A stretch of DNA of 64,000 nt, taken from positions 2,315,053-2,379,052 of the forward strand of contig NC_051093.1 in NCBI RefSeq assembly GCF_901709675.1, read 5' to 3'. Source of the stretch: Syngnathus acus. Taxonomy: Eukaryota > Chordata > Actinopteri > Syngnathiformes > Syngnathidae. The position numbers and the translations under genes were made by a program. This document shows positions 12,400 through 36,100 of this stretch, one piece after another. Positions within the stretch are counted from its first letter, which is position 1, and each line of letters opens with the position of its first letter. The notes under the pieces are model-generated. The model did not search any database and had not been told where the DNA came from. It saw only the letters and a program-made list of their open reading frames with translations.

Positions 12400-14609
12400 G
12401 TGTCCGCGTAAAATGTTATGTATAAAAAAATAATTTTTTTTTAAATTCAAATGTCACAGAGCAAGGACGTGGGGTCACGTAAAGTATAAAAAAATTGATG
12501 CAACAAACTCATGCAGCTACTAAATGTTTATTTTTTGAAGGCTTTCTCTTTGTGAGTAATATATAACATTACAATTTATTTTAATCCATCCTCAATGCTG
12601 CACTTTGCTTAAACATAATACAAATGTATGATGCTTTGCCAGTTTAAATTTTCTTGTATCTTAAAACGTATAAGATAGTTTGCCATTTTCATTGTTTAAC
12701 ACCAATAATGTCAATTTAAATCGTTGGGATGGTTTTGCTATAAGAGAGTATGACGTAATTCCCTTCTCTTCCTCATGGAGACAAGTCCCGCCTTCGCTCG
12801 ACTCTAATTGGCTGACGGCTCATGCTTGTCAATATGTGTTACTTTGAAATACAGGACAAATGCATTAATTTATGTATGTATTATGGTATTTTTTAACAGT
12901 AAATTGAAAATAAAAGTTGAAAAGAAGCATTAGCTTGTTGACTTCATCTTCTAGGTGATGGAGCTGCGAGAAGGAACGTGACAGGAAGTGGTCAGGTGCA
13001 CGGGACGTCGGGCTGACTAGCGGAAAATGTTGAGCCCAGGCTTCAAAATAAGAGTTAACCCTTTTAGTTGTAGACTAATTTAGGATAGAGAATCATTCTA
13101 ATTCTTAAAGCTCTTTTCATTGATATGTAAAATATGTTTAAAATAAAGTTACGCCATTAAAAAGTAATTTATTCATCATTTAAGAATTTATAAAGTTGAA
13201 AATAGCTGCATGATAACTCAAAAGTAGTAAAGAATTGAATTTCAAAGTGCTGCACTTGATAATAATACTTAGAACTTAAAATGCAATTGCTAGTGATTGT
13301 TCAATACCTTCTGCATGACTTCAGAATGTAAAACGCGGATTTGTAGCCATAAAACAAAATTATTGGACAACCGAAGTTTGTCTATTTATCCCAAGTATCG
13401 AAAGGTCTTATTGTGACAATCCCCGGATGTTGCTTGTTCGCAGAGCGTCCACCTTGACACCTCCCGGGGTACTGTCGCTCCCATCTCGGAGGGAGGAGAT
13501 GTAGATGTGGTGCGGGCTGCTAAGTAACCCCACCGGCCTGGAACCGAGGGCCGCCGGCTGCTACTCTGCCTGCCACCTGCCGAGACTGAGGCGGGAGGGC
13601 CTCCTTTTCTCCCCGTCCTCGTTGGACCATGACACGGGTAAGAACGAAAAGCCACCGCGGCGGCTCCAGCGGGCCCCGGAAATCCTCCATCATTTCACCA
13701 CCATCATCAGCATCATCGGCGGCGGCCGTTCCACCACCAGCTGTTTTTATGGGAGGGAGGGGCGGTCGAGGGGCGAAACAGACGTCGGCATATTTAGCCC
13801 AAACAACCATTTCCCACCATCTTTTAATGTCACCCATGTCTTAATTAGGCCTCGTCTTGGCGACAGGATGATTGACACCTCCCAGCGTTTTTACGCCACG
13901 TCTGGGACCGTTCAACGAGCCGCCCCCCTTCACTCCCCCCTTACTTCCTGTCAACAAGAACACTCTCACAGCTGCATTTTCTTACAAAATATCCTCTCTT
14001 AGGGGCTTACGAAGGCCGCCGTACGAGACATCTTTTCGCGCGCACGCACGAGCCCCATCATGACAGCGCAAGCCCCCCCCATCACATCCTCCCTTCCCTC
14101 CATTTCGCGCTCTCGGCAGACTGATCGCGAGATTTCACGTTCAGTGAGGACTTTTGCTTGAGTTTTAAAAAAAACACGTTAAACACGGGTGAGCTCTAAT
14201 TAAAATTCTGCTCGGTGGACTTCCTGTATGTGTTCAGTGAACCCCTGCATAGAACCTGTTAGGAATACACTCATTTGCAACATTTTTTGGAAGCCTCTCC
14301 TCTACTTTTGACAAACTCACCTATTTGTTGTTGTGTTCAAGTCAAAGCAAGAGAAGTACTACTTTGGCGCCATCTTGTGCACAATTGTTTTCTCCATAAT
14401 TTTCAATGCAATTCTTTACAACCTAAAACAGCATAGGGAACATTGTGTATGCGTGTGTTGCTGTCCTTGCAGGTTTCTCTGTGGTCCTGCTGAAGAACCT
14501 GGACTGGGGGTACGAGGTCCTCCTCCCACCCAACCTTACCCCTTACCCTCCCGGACCGCCTCTCCCCTTCCGCCCCCCCTCCTCAAGAAAACTCTAGACC
14601 GGCCTCAAG
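12400..14609 (+). promoter_or_regulatory. ppfia3: ppfia3 upstream region and probable 5' UTR exons
   Basis: From 12400 to about 13400 the sequence is AT-rich with no recognisable gene. A GC-rich block at about 13420-13637 ends in a strong donor (GTAAGA at 13638) and looks like a non-coding first exon. Its partner acceptor is a CAG at 14470-14472, and the next exon runs through a pyrimidine-rich leader into the ATG at 14610. Short open frames in this block have no family likeness. Confidence 0.5.
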
Positions 14610-25848
<11,239 letters not shown>

Positions 25849-27999
25849 GGGGACGACTTAGGTGAGGCCCGTACACTCGTTAAAGCACAGTTCGTTAGCG
25901 TGGCGAGACGAGAGATGGTTTGCACATGTGTTTGTGTTGTTGTTGTGGTTTCAAGTTTTGCCCACTACTAGTTGCAGACCTATAAAAAATTCTGAAGAAC
26001 CCATGCCTGAAAACACACAGAAAGTCAGACATTTTACTTTCATAATTTTGGGACCACTTCTAAGGGTTCTTCAAACATAAAGTTCCCCTACTGGAACCTT
26101 TTTAAAATTCAGCCTTCAAAGCCAGTTTGACTAAGCAATGTGGAATTTGGTGGGCATGTCTATTATGAGTAGAACCATAAAAAAGCATCAAGAAGACATG
26201 CCTGGAAAGACACAGGAAGTCTGCGATTGTGCTTAAAAGTGAACATTTTAGGTTCAATTTGGCTCTTTTTCCAGATAGCCTTCAAAGGTCTTGTCTTAGA
26301 GATTTAATTGGATGACGACCAAATTTGTATACCAAAAAAGAGGGGGCAATGAAGTGCGAATAATCCAAAAAACATCAACCCAGTACAGCCAAATCTTGAC
26401 CAAACAACTCATGCTGTTTGTGTCCTCAGGAGGCGTCGATCACACTGGGAACCTCTGACTCACTGAAGAATGACTCTAAGGAAGACAAAGAAGAAGAAGG
26501 ACTCCCACACAAACCACTCAACTTCAGGCCAGTTGTGCTCCGAGCATTCTGCAATAACTTGAACGGGACGGAGGTGACCCGATGATTTCCACAATGTTTT
26601 TCTCAGCACAGGAAGTCCAAATTATCTCTCTGTGGCCGCTCTTTGTTTGAATATTTGTTACACAAAGCGACTTGCGATGCCTTTGTTGCCGGGGGGGGGG
26701 GGCTCTGAGCATCCCCAATTGATGTGGGTAGTAAAACATGTCCAGCATTGAGCGGCAGACCACATCACAGCCACGCCGCTCTTCTGCGTCCTTTTGTCTC
26801 GAGCACCTTGAAAGCCGATCCGACTTCCTTTGAAGGCATCCCATAATAATAGAGTTGAAAGGCTCCGAGTGAGTGAGGGGGGCCAGTCACACAGGCATCG
26901 GGTTCGACTGTTTCCTGACAATTTCATGCAGAGAGCCCAATGGTAGAGCCGGAATTGATCAACCTGTGCCTTTAACACAAAACCTAGCGTAGTGCAATAC
27001 AGTCGCCAGCTTTTGCAGGGCATGGCCTTGTCAGACTGGGTTTTTCAGAATTTGGGTCAAAGAGGGACTCTTTAGCTGTGGGACGAATTTGAACAGACAC
27101 TATGTGGACAATCGGTCAATTAACCCATAAACTGGTCTTAATTGTTCTTGTAATTGAGACATTTTGGACAATTAGAAGTGTGCAAATTTATGGGCTATTC
27201 AATGAAATGTGTTTGGGATTTTGGGCAAGTTGTTGAAAGCGCACTCCTTCGTTGGAATCTTTTGGTGAAAGATGAATGACGGGAGGGGCCACAGAGACAA
27301 AACAGATTAAAAGAAAATGGACGGACAAAAAGAAAGGGACAGACTCAAGCCGCTCATTTTACACACACTCAGACAAGCCATAAGGGAACTCTCTGGAAGG
27401 GGGTGAGTAAAGGGGTGAGTAGGAAGCCCAGGATACAAAACCTTTAGCCTCCGTGTTTACGATGCATGTCTTAAAACAGAAAAAACGACAAGGGGAAAAA
27501 AAACCAAGACGATGAGATATTTTGGTTTTTGCCCTCAATAGCGAAGACAAGTTGTGGTTCAAAATAACAAACAAAAGATTTAAAAAATAACAACATATAT
27601 GTATGATACATCTACAATGGGTGGGGGGGGGGGGGGGGGGGGTGGGGGGGGGTCAATTTGTAAAATGTGTGTAATTTTTTTCAGTTGTATTTTTTATTTT
27701 TTACGATGACTATTTTTCTTTGAGGTATGTATTGGATAAATGTAAGTACATGTATGTCCTTGTTCCCACTCTCATGAACACTCATTCATTTTGGCGCTAG
27801 GCCGAACGGTCGCACTTCCCATCGGAAGGCGGCCGTTCCGCTCGCTAGCGCTGCCGTTAACGTGTCCATTCTGACGACAGGTCGTGCAGTGATTGCAGAT
27901 TTCCATGATTAAAAAGTGATCGTAATACAAAACTCAAGTTATCCTATATGGAAAATGAAAAAAATATGATGAAAATGGTGATGTAAAAACAAAAATAAA
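25849..27999 (+). other. ppfia3: Probable long 3' UTR of ppfia3
   Basis: No coding exon was seen after the stop at 25848. An AATAAA at 27994-27999 is the best polyadenylation signal before the opposite-strand ntf4 region, so the whole stretch may be 3' UTR. It contains a G run at about 26691-26703 and a very long G-rich tract at 27619-27652. Part of the region could instead be intergenic. Confidence 0.45.
27619..27652. repeat. Poly-G tract
   Basis: Roughly 20 Gs, one T, then eight Gs with a T near the left edge. On the sense strand of ppfia3 it could fold as an RNA G-quadruplex. Confidence 0.9.
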
Positions 28000-28112
28000 G
28001 CAATCCCTGTGGATCTGCTCATCATACAAAAGTGGCTCTCGGTTTTTGCGTTATTAAGTATGAAAAAAAAAATAGCAGCCCCCTACATTGATGACGTTGA
28101 TGAAGTGCGACC

Positions 28113-28118
28113 GTTTAT
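28113..28118 (-). terminator. ntf4: Candidate polyadenylation signal of ntf4
   Basis: AATAAA on the minus strand, about 810 nt after the ntf4 stop and just past the ppfia3 signal at 27999. The two genes would converge within about 115 nt. A nearer minus-strand AATAAA at 28314-28319 is an alternative. Confidence 0.35.
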
Positions 28119-28930
28119 TGAAAAGATCTGGTACAACATTCATACAAAGCCTCGGTAGGGAGCGCTGCTTCCTCCGTGGAAAAGCCAGCATACTGCCGCC
28201 CCTCTATAAGCTCCATCCTTACATACAAACACACGGCAGACATATGTACAGTGCTTAACAAATGGATGCAAACAAATGGAGGTTCAAGCCGAGCTGCCTG
28301 AAATCAAGTGCATTTTATTTCTTGATCATGTGAAATCATTTATCTCTTCAACTCCTGGACAAAAAGCGATGTAACATGACTTGATTGTCATAGAAGTTTG
28401 ACTTTTTTTTTTCTTCTAATATAGCTTTTAGAATTGCAACCTTGCTCCTGGCCATCTTACATCATCTCATCCTAGTAGAAAAACATTTATAGTATATGTG
28501 TAAAAAAAAAAAAAGGTTTCAGTTTTATAAAAAGTTCAGTTTTACCCTAATTTAGGTTTAGTCTGTTAAATTCCAACAATGACTTTAAAGAGATTGAATT
28601 CAACAGAAATATTTTTTGCTCTTGCTTATTCTGCGCAAAATGATGACAACATTTTGACCCTTTTTCTGCTAAATTTTCCAAAAGATTGCAATATCCTTCT
28701 ATTCTGGAACGTGAAAAATATGCTTACATTTCTGACTGACAAATGACGGCTATTCTAATTGCGCGTTTGTTAAGCACTGTACGTACGCTTAGACTGGTGA
28801 AGGAATATATTAATATCAAAGTCATACACATGCTTACGTACTAATAACTTAGGATATGAAAGATGAATCGTAGAAAATTGTCTTTCTATACTATGTTTCG
28901 GTTGTGAGGTCTTTGAGTTGTGTGGTACGG

Positions 28931-30118
28931 TTATCCCAGCCCCCGTCGGGCCAGCGCCTCTCGAGCCAGGACCTGATTGGCTCTGGAGAGCAGCACGCAA
29001 ACGCAGGACGAATCGATGCGGATCCACCTCCACCCCATCCGGTTGTTGGCGTCCTTGGTGAGGGCGCGCACGTACGACTTTTTGGCCTTGCACTCACTCA
29101 CCCACTGCTTCTTATCTACGCCAAGGCAGCCGGCGCCCGCCACCCCGGTGGGCTGCGACTGCGGCGCCCCCCTGCCGGCCGGCCCTTGGCTCTTCTGTAG
29201 CTCGGCCTGGCGGCAGCGAGTCTCGTAAAAGTACTGCTTGAGCGGTCCCGTCTGGGTCTGAATGTCCTGCAAGACGGTGACCTCCTGGCCCCGCGAGTCC
29301 ACGGCCGTCTTCTTGTCTGTCACCCAGACGCTCTCGGCCTCACAAACTGACTTCTCGCCCCGCCGGCGGTCCATCAAATGCGAGCGCTTGTCCCTCTTGA
29401 GGGGGCGGCCCACATCGGACGCAAATCCTGACGTGTTGCTCCACCCGAGGCCCCGATCGCCGTGACCCTCCGCGTAGGCGTCGTCTAGTTCCACCGCGTC
29501 CTCCCCCATGAGCCCGCCCTCCAGCATGAGCAGGAGGGGCGGGTGCTCAGGGGGCGACGGCGACGAAGAGAACAGGACCCGCGGGTGGGCGTCGAGAAAC
29601 ATCTCGTCCCCTTCTAGGAGGCCCTCCAGGATGCCCAACCCCACCTCCCGGGTGGCGTTGACTGCGCCGCTCGCAGGCGTGGGTGCCGCACCCCTTGGTG
29701 TGGCCCCCCTCCTCGACACGTTCCTGAGCTGCTCCGCGGTAACGGTCGTCGCGGATCCTCTTGGAGTCCTTGGCCCGGCGGATGCAGGACTTTGGATGAT
29801 CTGAGTTTCCACCTCAGAGACTTGCGTGGGTCCATTTGCGGAGTCCAGGAAACCGCCTTCCAGCCTGGTGTGGTCTGGTCGACTGCGGTTCTCTCCCCTA
29901 TGAACGGCACTCCTTTCCGCCGAGGTCTGGGTGCGGTTCCCCAGGGCGTCGGCGTTGTAGTCCGTTTGCGAGGCATTTCCCTGGGAGTTGTAGTCCACGG
30001 TGAGGCGACGCCGCTCGTCGTCCACGCTAGCGGCGGAGGCGATCCTGGACATGGGCTTGTGAGGGAAGGGCAGGGCCGAGGCGATCACCATGGCAACCAG
30101 GGGAAGCCAGTGCATCAC
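28931..30118 (-). CDS. ntf4: Neurotrophin-4 precursor
   Basis: A single uninterrupted 395-aa frame, as expected for a neurotrophin. It begins with a signal peptide ([19 protein letters not shown]), followed by a long acidic and Ser/Pro-rich propeptide. Basic proprotein-convertase sites KRDKR and DRRR sit just before the mature part, which starts near residue 254 at [10 protein letters not shown]. All six cystine-knot cysteines are present (about 259, 302, 331, 343, 372, 374). The segments [35 protein letters not shown] and [13 protein letters not shown] match NT-4 better than BDNF, NGF or NT-3. NT-4 is a secreted ligand of TrkB and p75NTR. Oddities are 28 residues between cysteines 2 and 3 (16 in human NT-4, about 9 in NGF), an extended C-terminal tail after LLSR, and a pro-region much longer than the mammalian one. 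An acceptor-like CCCAG on the minus strand just upstream suggests a non-coding first exon. In human, NTF4 lies beside KCNA7. Confidence 0.93.
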   Translation of the reverse strand: MMHWLPLVAMVIASALPFPHKPMSRIASAASVDDERRRLTVDYNSQGNASQTDYNADALGNRTQTSAERSAVHRGENRSRPDHTRLEGGFLDSANGPTQVSEVETQIIQSPASAGPRTPRGSATTVTAEQLRNVSRRGATPRGAAPTPASGAVNATREVGLGILEGLLEGDEMFLDAHPRVLFSSSPSPPEHPPLLLMLEGGLMGEDAVELDDAYAEGHGDRGLGWSNTSGFASDVGRPLKRDKRSHLMDRRRGEKSVCEAESVWVTDKKTAVDSRGQEVTVLQDIQTQTGPLKQYFYETRCRQAELQKSQGPAGRGAPQSQPTGVAGAGCLGVDKKQWVSECKAKKSYVRALTKDANNRMGWRWIRIDSSCVCVLLSRANQVLAREALARRGLG

Positions 30119-33100
30119 TCCCAGGACGTATCAGCTGGGCGGGCGGGCAAGAGAGAGAGCGAGAGAGAGAGAGTTACTTGAGGAATGTGCTTGATGCCAT
30201 TACGCTAAGTGGCTCAATTAAGACGTAAACCAGGCAGATTTTACGGGGGGCACGCAACTTTATGAGCTCAAGCAAGCAGAAGTCTTCCAATCTTGGCACA
30301 ACCTGTGGAAAAAAGAATCCACATAATAGTCCCGCCTGGTCGTCCTCCGCTTCCTTCACATAGTCATCCTACACACGCTTGTGCACACAAACGCAAACAC
30401 TCACTATGACACGTACGTTCTCACATAGACACACACACACACTCAGAGGGGTTGACCTTGAAAGGCGAGCCAGTTTGGAATGTGCGCAGGTTCAAAACTT
30501 TCCACATGAAAGCCACCAAGGAAGCACACACGCACCTCCATTCTAAAGCTTTGAACGTCACTCATTCATAAAACCTTTTAAAAGTCAAATTGACACTTAA
30601 GATCACTTTTTAAGCACAGAACATTGTTCCTATTTTATTTACTTGTACTAAAAAGTAAGATGTATAGATTAGAGCTGAGAATGCTTGTTCAAACACTAAA
30701 CAAATGTAATTATTGTCATCAAATTTAGTGTCACCATAAATCCGTAGTTCAATCTGCACCACCTGAAAAGCAGAGGTGGCATCTACAAAGCTGATGTGGT
30801 TTGAGTGCCGCTGCTTTCTGGCCAAGTGTCGATCTCGCCAACTCCAGCTCACTTTTACAACATTCCAAACGGGTTGCTGATACAACCTGGACACGATTAT
30901 TAGTCCAGTGATGAGCAGGACAAGTCAAATAAGACACTCCCTCCCTTCAAGTACCTTTGACACGTGACATCACAAAGATAAGTCATGAGTCAAGATGACA
31001 GCGTGAGCGTGCGTGTGTGACTCAGCGAGAAAGCACGACGAGGATGCCACCGCTGCTTGCGAGCGAGGGGAGGCCAGCTTATGGAAAAAGTAAAAAAAAA
31101 AAAAAAAAGGCGGAATGACTGGAATGCCAGTGATGCAGCGTTGACGAGGCTCCATTTAGGTCACATTAAGGTCAAGACGTGTATCTTGAGGAGAAGCTCA
31201 CAAATGTTTTGTCAGTCGGCAAACGCGTGTGACAGAACAAAAGTCGGCGTGTTGACAGGCCTTCTAAAGTCATGCGTCAACCCCGCCCTGCTGATGAAAA
31301 GCTGCATCAACTTCCCGTGTTGAGGCCAGGCGTGGGCACGCCAGGAAAGCTCCGTCTTTGCTGATGACTATCAGCGTTTTGTTCCTTCTTCATCTGACAT
31401 CATTGTTAGCATGCAGTGTACGGAAATCTAGTTAGGGTAGCCTGGATGCCTCCCTGCCGGAGCGGAACGGGCAGGGACTATGTCTCTCGGCTGGGCTCTT
31501 GATTCACCGGGATGAAGTGGTTGGGGGGAGAGGGAAGCCTCCCTGCTGAAGCTGCTTCCCCCCGACTCCGGTAGGTAAAGTTTGCAATGATAATAAACAC
31601 TTGTTGTCATAGATGTTCAAAGTAACCTGACAGTGCTCTTCTCCAAAGGATCTTTTGGAAAAATCATCCCTCTCCGGTTCGACCGGCTGCATACAAACGG
31701 CTTCAACCGCAGGCGCAGACGTGAGCGTTTGCCATCTTGTCATCAGGTAAGCGGATCGCCTCCCTTTTGTTTGGAATTAATTGTACATTCCAAAAAATAC
31801 AACACCAAATCGATAACATTTCGTTTTTGGCAATTTTCCATCACTAACTGTTGTAACGTGTTGTCATCAGGTGCGTTCAGTGCAATGACGCCATCGTCAA
31901 AGGCAAATCCCGGCAGTTAACACGCCCCTCACACACACGGGGCAATTATACCTCTGACACAGTGTGTACTAGTGTGCGTGTGTGTCACATTAAGTGTTTT
32001 TGTGTCTCTTGCTCAACACTTGATGATCAGTGCGCTCCATTTGCTCCCGTCACACGCTTGGCTGGTGCACGCCTCAACAAAGACCCTCCACCGTGTGTGT
32101 GTGCTAATGCTAACAAATGGAGGGGAAACAAACAAGGGGCGAAGCAGCAAACGCCCCCAGCCCACAAGTCATGTAAAAAACATCATCCTTGAGTGAAGGA
32201 CTCGGTTGAAACAAAAACATCCCCACAGAAGCCCGGTCACTTTTTACTGCGGAACCACTGGCACCCAGTAAAAAGTAGCCGGCGGAAACGTCAATGCGGC
32301 CTTCAAAGGCTTGCAATTTTGCGCTCTGAACGTGACAGGAAAAGGTCCCCACCTCCCAACGCAGGAAGGCCCGAAGCAGGTCCACACCTGGCAACTCATC
32401 GTGTGCTATTAGCCTGTTAGCTTGCTAATCCAAAATGATGGCTGTTGAGCTCCATTGTCCAACAGTAATCCGCACACTTTCATCTTAAAAAAAAAAAAAG
32501 TAGCAGGCACAGGGAAAACATGCAAGTAATGGAAATATCCACTGGCGTTTTCTGCCATGCGTAATAATTGAGGCCACACACAGCAGCATTTTGAATCGTG
32601 AAACAGTTTTCACTCAGTATCATGAATTACGTCGATCGGCGTTAATTTGAGGAATTTGTGCTCTCTTAGTCGTAGAAGAGATCCGGCAGGAAAATTTAAA
32701 GCGTGGGCCGTCACTGCCGGTGGCCAGGTTTTAAGGCCTGCGTTGATGTCAAATTAGCTGAATGAAACACATCTGCGCTTTATGTTGCCTGTTCAAGCGT
32801 GCGTGACATTTATGAAATATAGTGGCAAAAACTCTATAGGAAACCTATGACACATTTTAAATTACGCCATAATACAAAGTTGAGTCATGTATTTCATGAA
32901 CTGAAATACAAGTTGTGAAAAAAAGTAGACAAAGTAAAGAACAAAAACCAGTCAAAACCTAACTTTGCCAACAAGCGACGACGCGGCTGGCAATGCACGC
33001 TAAACCACAAAAAGCCAACGAAAAAGCAAAACATCATTCTCTCATTCACTGTCGGATGTCAGGCAGAGTTCCGCTTTCAGCTCTTCACAGCAGCTCCTTT

Positions 33101-36100
33101 TGCAGTAATTGGCACCAAAAAGTTTCAAGTGACTTTAGAGGCGGATTACTCCTGACAATCTGGCTCAAACTCGCACATTTCCGACTTCACTTGACGTAAC
33201 TTGTGTCACCAAAGAAGAAGAGAATCGTTTGACGTCATACAAACGTTTTGTACGACGTTAGAGTCGGACTTTCCAATGGCTATCATGACAGGACGCATGG
33301 AAATCTCTCAAAAACTGGAACTTGAACTTTTTCGGCCGTACTTAGGGCAGTTCAAGCAAATTCTAAAAATGTACTCCTGACAGTTATCAATGTGAAATTG
33401 AGTGCATTGACATGTTCAATAAAATAAGACACAAGAAAAGGTTTCAAATAACCAATGCTTGAAAATGAATAGGAAGTCAGCCATTTTTATCCGAAGTTGC
33501 CATTTTTAAGCCGATTTGGCCATTCAAGCGAAAAAAAATCCCACCTTTGCAACGCCAGATGACAGGCGATGACGTCACAGCATCATCAGCACACTCACCA
33601 ACCGTAATTAAGCAATACAATAAAGTCTAATAAAAAGGTCCAAACACGTGACACCTCACCAGAAAAAAATCATCTGCCATGTAATTAAGTGCTTGAATAC
33701 ACATTTGCGTGCGGCAACACCAAAAAACATGCCAGGAATTTGAGTGTTGAACCCAAAATGTCACCACCTTCTCCTACAAATAAAAACAACCCAAAATTCA
33801 CCCAAGCACACAGCCGGAAACAGAGCGTACTAGAAATAACACAATAAAAGTGTAATGACATGTCATTTCTCGCACTTTGCCACATACAGTATTGGGGCTT
33901 TTACTTTTTTTTCTTTTTTTTACCACAAATGCTTTTGATCTGTGCTCAAAGTTGCACAATAAACTTGCTCTTGGCATTGAAACTTTAGCAATAATTAAAT
34001 AAAAGTTCCCTAAAGCAGCTATATATTAACATATTTTACCCTCTAATTTACATTTTCTATGCTTGCCAAGGTAGTCGTTCAAATAAGACTTTGATGACAT
34101 GATGTCGAACGTTTATTTTCTTTGCAGAGCACGCGCATTAATTTTTAATCTCTCATAAAAAAAGCTTAGAAGTTGAACCATCCATACCGTTGAGGTGAGA
34201 TCCGGACCCCGCGTCCTTCCAGCTGACACCGCATTGATTCCCAAGTCCTGTCCTCGGTCAGGCGCTCAACTAATTTCAGGGGGAAAAAAAGTCAAAAGAC
34301 ATTCGCTAAACACGCGCGCACATGTCTGTGTTCTTTTAGAAAGCCCATGACATATGATGAGAATCCCCACAACAAAAATGAGTCATGAAGAAAAAAACAA
34401 TCCAATGTGGTGTAGGGGAAAAAAAAAAGTTATTAAAAAAAAAAAAAAAAAAAGTCCGCCTGTCGTCCTGGGGAGCGCACCCTGACAAAGTGTCAGAGAC
34501 AAAGTGCTCAATTAGCCCTGAAAAGCAGGCGAAGCCAACGCGGCGTGACAGATTTCCGGCGCCTCGATGCCTCTCCAAAGAAGGCCAAAGATGAAAACAT
34601 TCCTCGCTTCAAAGTATGCGCGGTGGCGAGCTGAACAAGTTCGCCAAAATGTTGGAAGAAGCTCCGCAACTCCGCCTGGCTGCAAGCGACGCGCAAAAAG
34701 TCAAGTCGTGTTTCAGCAAGTTAGCGCTTGCCGAACACCCAACATCCGGCTACCGCTTTCAACTTAAAAGTACATTCACGACTAGGGTTTAAGGTTAATC
34801 CGTTCAATTGTATTTTACGTCAATCCTGATGTTTGAGTCGAACAGTTTAACGTAAAACAACACAATATAATCCACTATATAATAATCTGACGTCTTTTAT
34901 TTTACTCTTTTCTATCGTGAACTGAGCAGCTTCGCTAACTTGACGTCACATATGTACCGACTGCTTGGTTTGGTGCTGTTTATTAAGTAGTCGTTCTTTT
35001 CAAGACGTTACCTGTTGAAAAACACACGGGACAAAGCTCAACAGGTGAAATATAGCGTGCAGACTTTTGTTTTCGGACGTATTTCCCTTTAATTAATAGG
35101 AAGCTAGTCGCCCGCCATTTTGTTTGCAGTGAAGTTTTGACAAGCACACAATTGCGTGACTCAAAATAGTTTACCCTTTTTTTCAACTCCCCCTTAGGCC
35201 GCGGAGTAGATTTCCTCTCCGCCCACATTTTTATTAGAAAGCAATTAACTTAAATAGCAGCAGCAACGTTGGCCTGTGTCCAGGTGAGTTTCTTTTTAAC
35301 TTTTTTTTTCTACAACTGGGTAGTAAGGCAAATTATTCCAAACAAGGTGTTGATTTTTGGATTTGCAATGCTAAGTCATAAAGTTTTCAAATAACTTGGA
35401 CGTCTGAGTGACTAATCTCCTCCGACTGGAGGCAAGACAGCCGGCCGGCCGTCACAAAGCAACTTGTTGGTTTTTGAGGAATGTAGCGTCGTCGGGAAGA
35501 CAAATGCGCTTCCAAGAAGGAAGATTTACATTTTGCGTGCGCGTGTGACCATGGCGTTAGATTTTGGTCGTTGTCGTAGCAATGATGCTGGCTTGACTCC
35601 ATGCCGCCACAGGCGCAGCGCAAAACAAGGCATTGATCTCCTTCCAGGGCTTCTTGTCATGTTGCATCATTGGATCGGAATATTGAACTTGATACCATGG
35701 AAATGATTTTGTGGCGTGTTAGTTGTGCACACAAACATTCATAAACGTCTTATAGTGTTCAAGATTTTGCAGTGATCCAAGAAGCCGAGGCATGTGTTGT
35801 CTTCCCAACGTAAGGTCAACCTTGTCTTGACTTGCCCTACTTGCGCACAGATGCGACCTGCAGGTGCCATGAAATCTTAACCTTCATAAAGCATTTTACT
35901 TTTCTGCCACAAAAATCTGTGTATATATGTGTGTGTGTCTGTGTGCGTGTGTGCGTGCGTGCGTGAGGGTATCATTTATCTGAGGTGAGGACCCCGAGAA
36001 CCGTCTGGGCGTTGAACATCGTGTCCCCAGGAGTTACACACACACACACGCACACACACACACACATGGGAGAGGGACGGGGTGGGGGGGGGAGCGTGAG

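Noticed and set aside
13505-14002. 165-codon open frame upstream of ppfia3
   Set aside because: Crosses the strong donor at 13638 and lies in the GC-rich 5' UTR region. No family match.
29508-29976. Open frames on both strands over the ntf4 pro-region
   Set aside because: GC-rich coding sequence keeps other frames open. Only the 395-codon frame carries the signal peptide and cystine knot.
28931-30118. Assignment as fish NT-6/NT-7 (NGF-like with inserts)
   Set aside because: The mature sequence ([26 protein letters not shown]) and KCNA7 synteny fit NT-4 clearly better.
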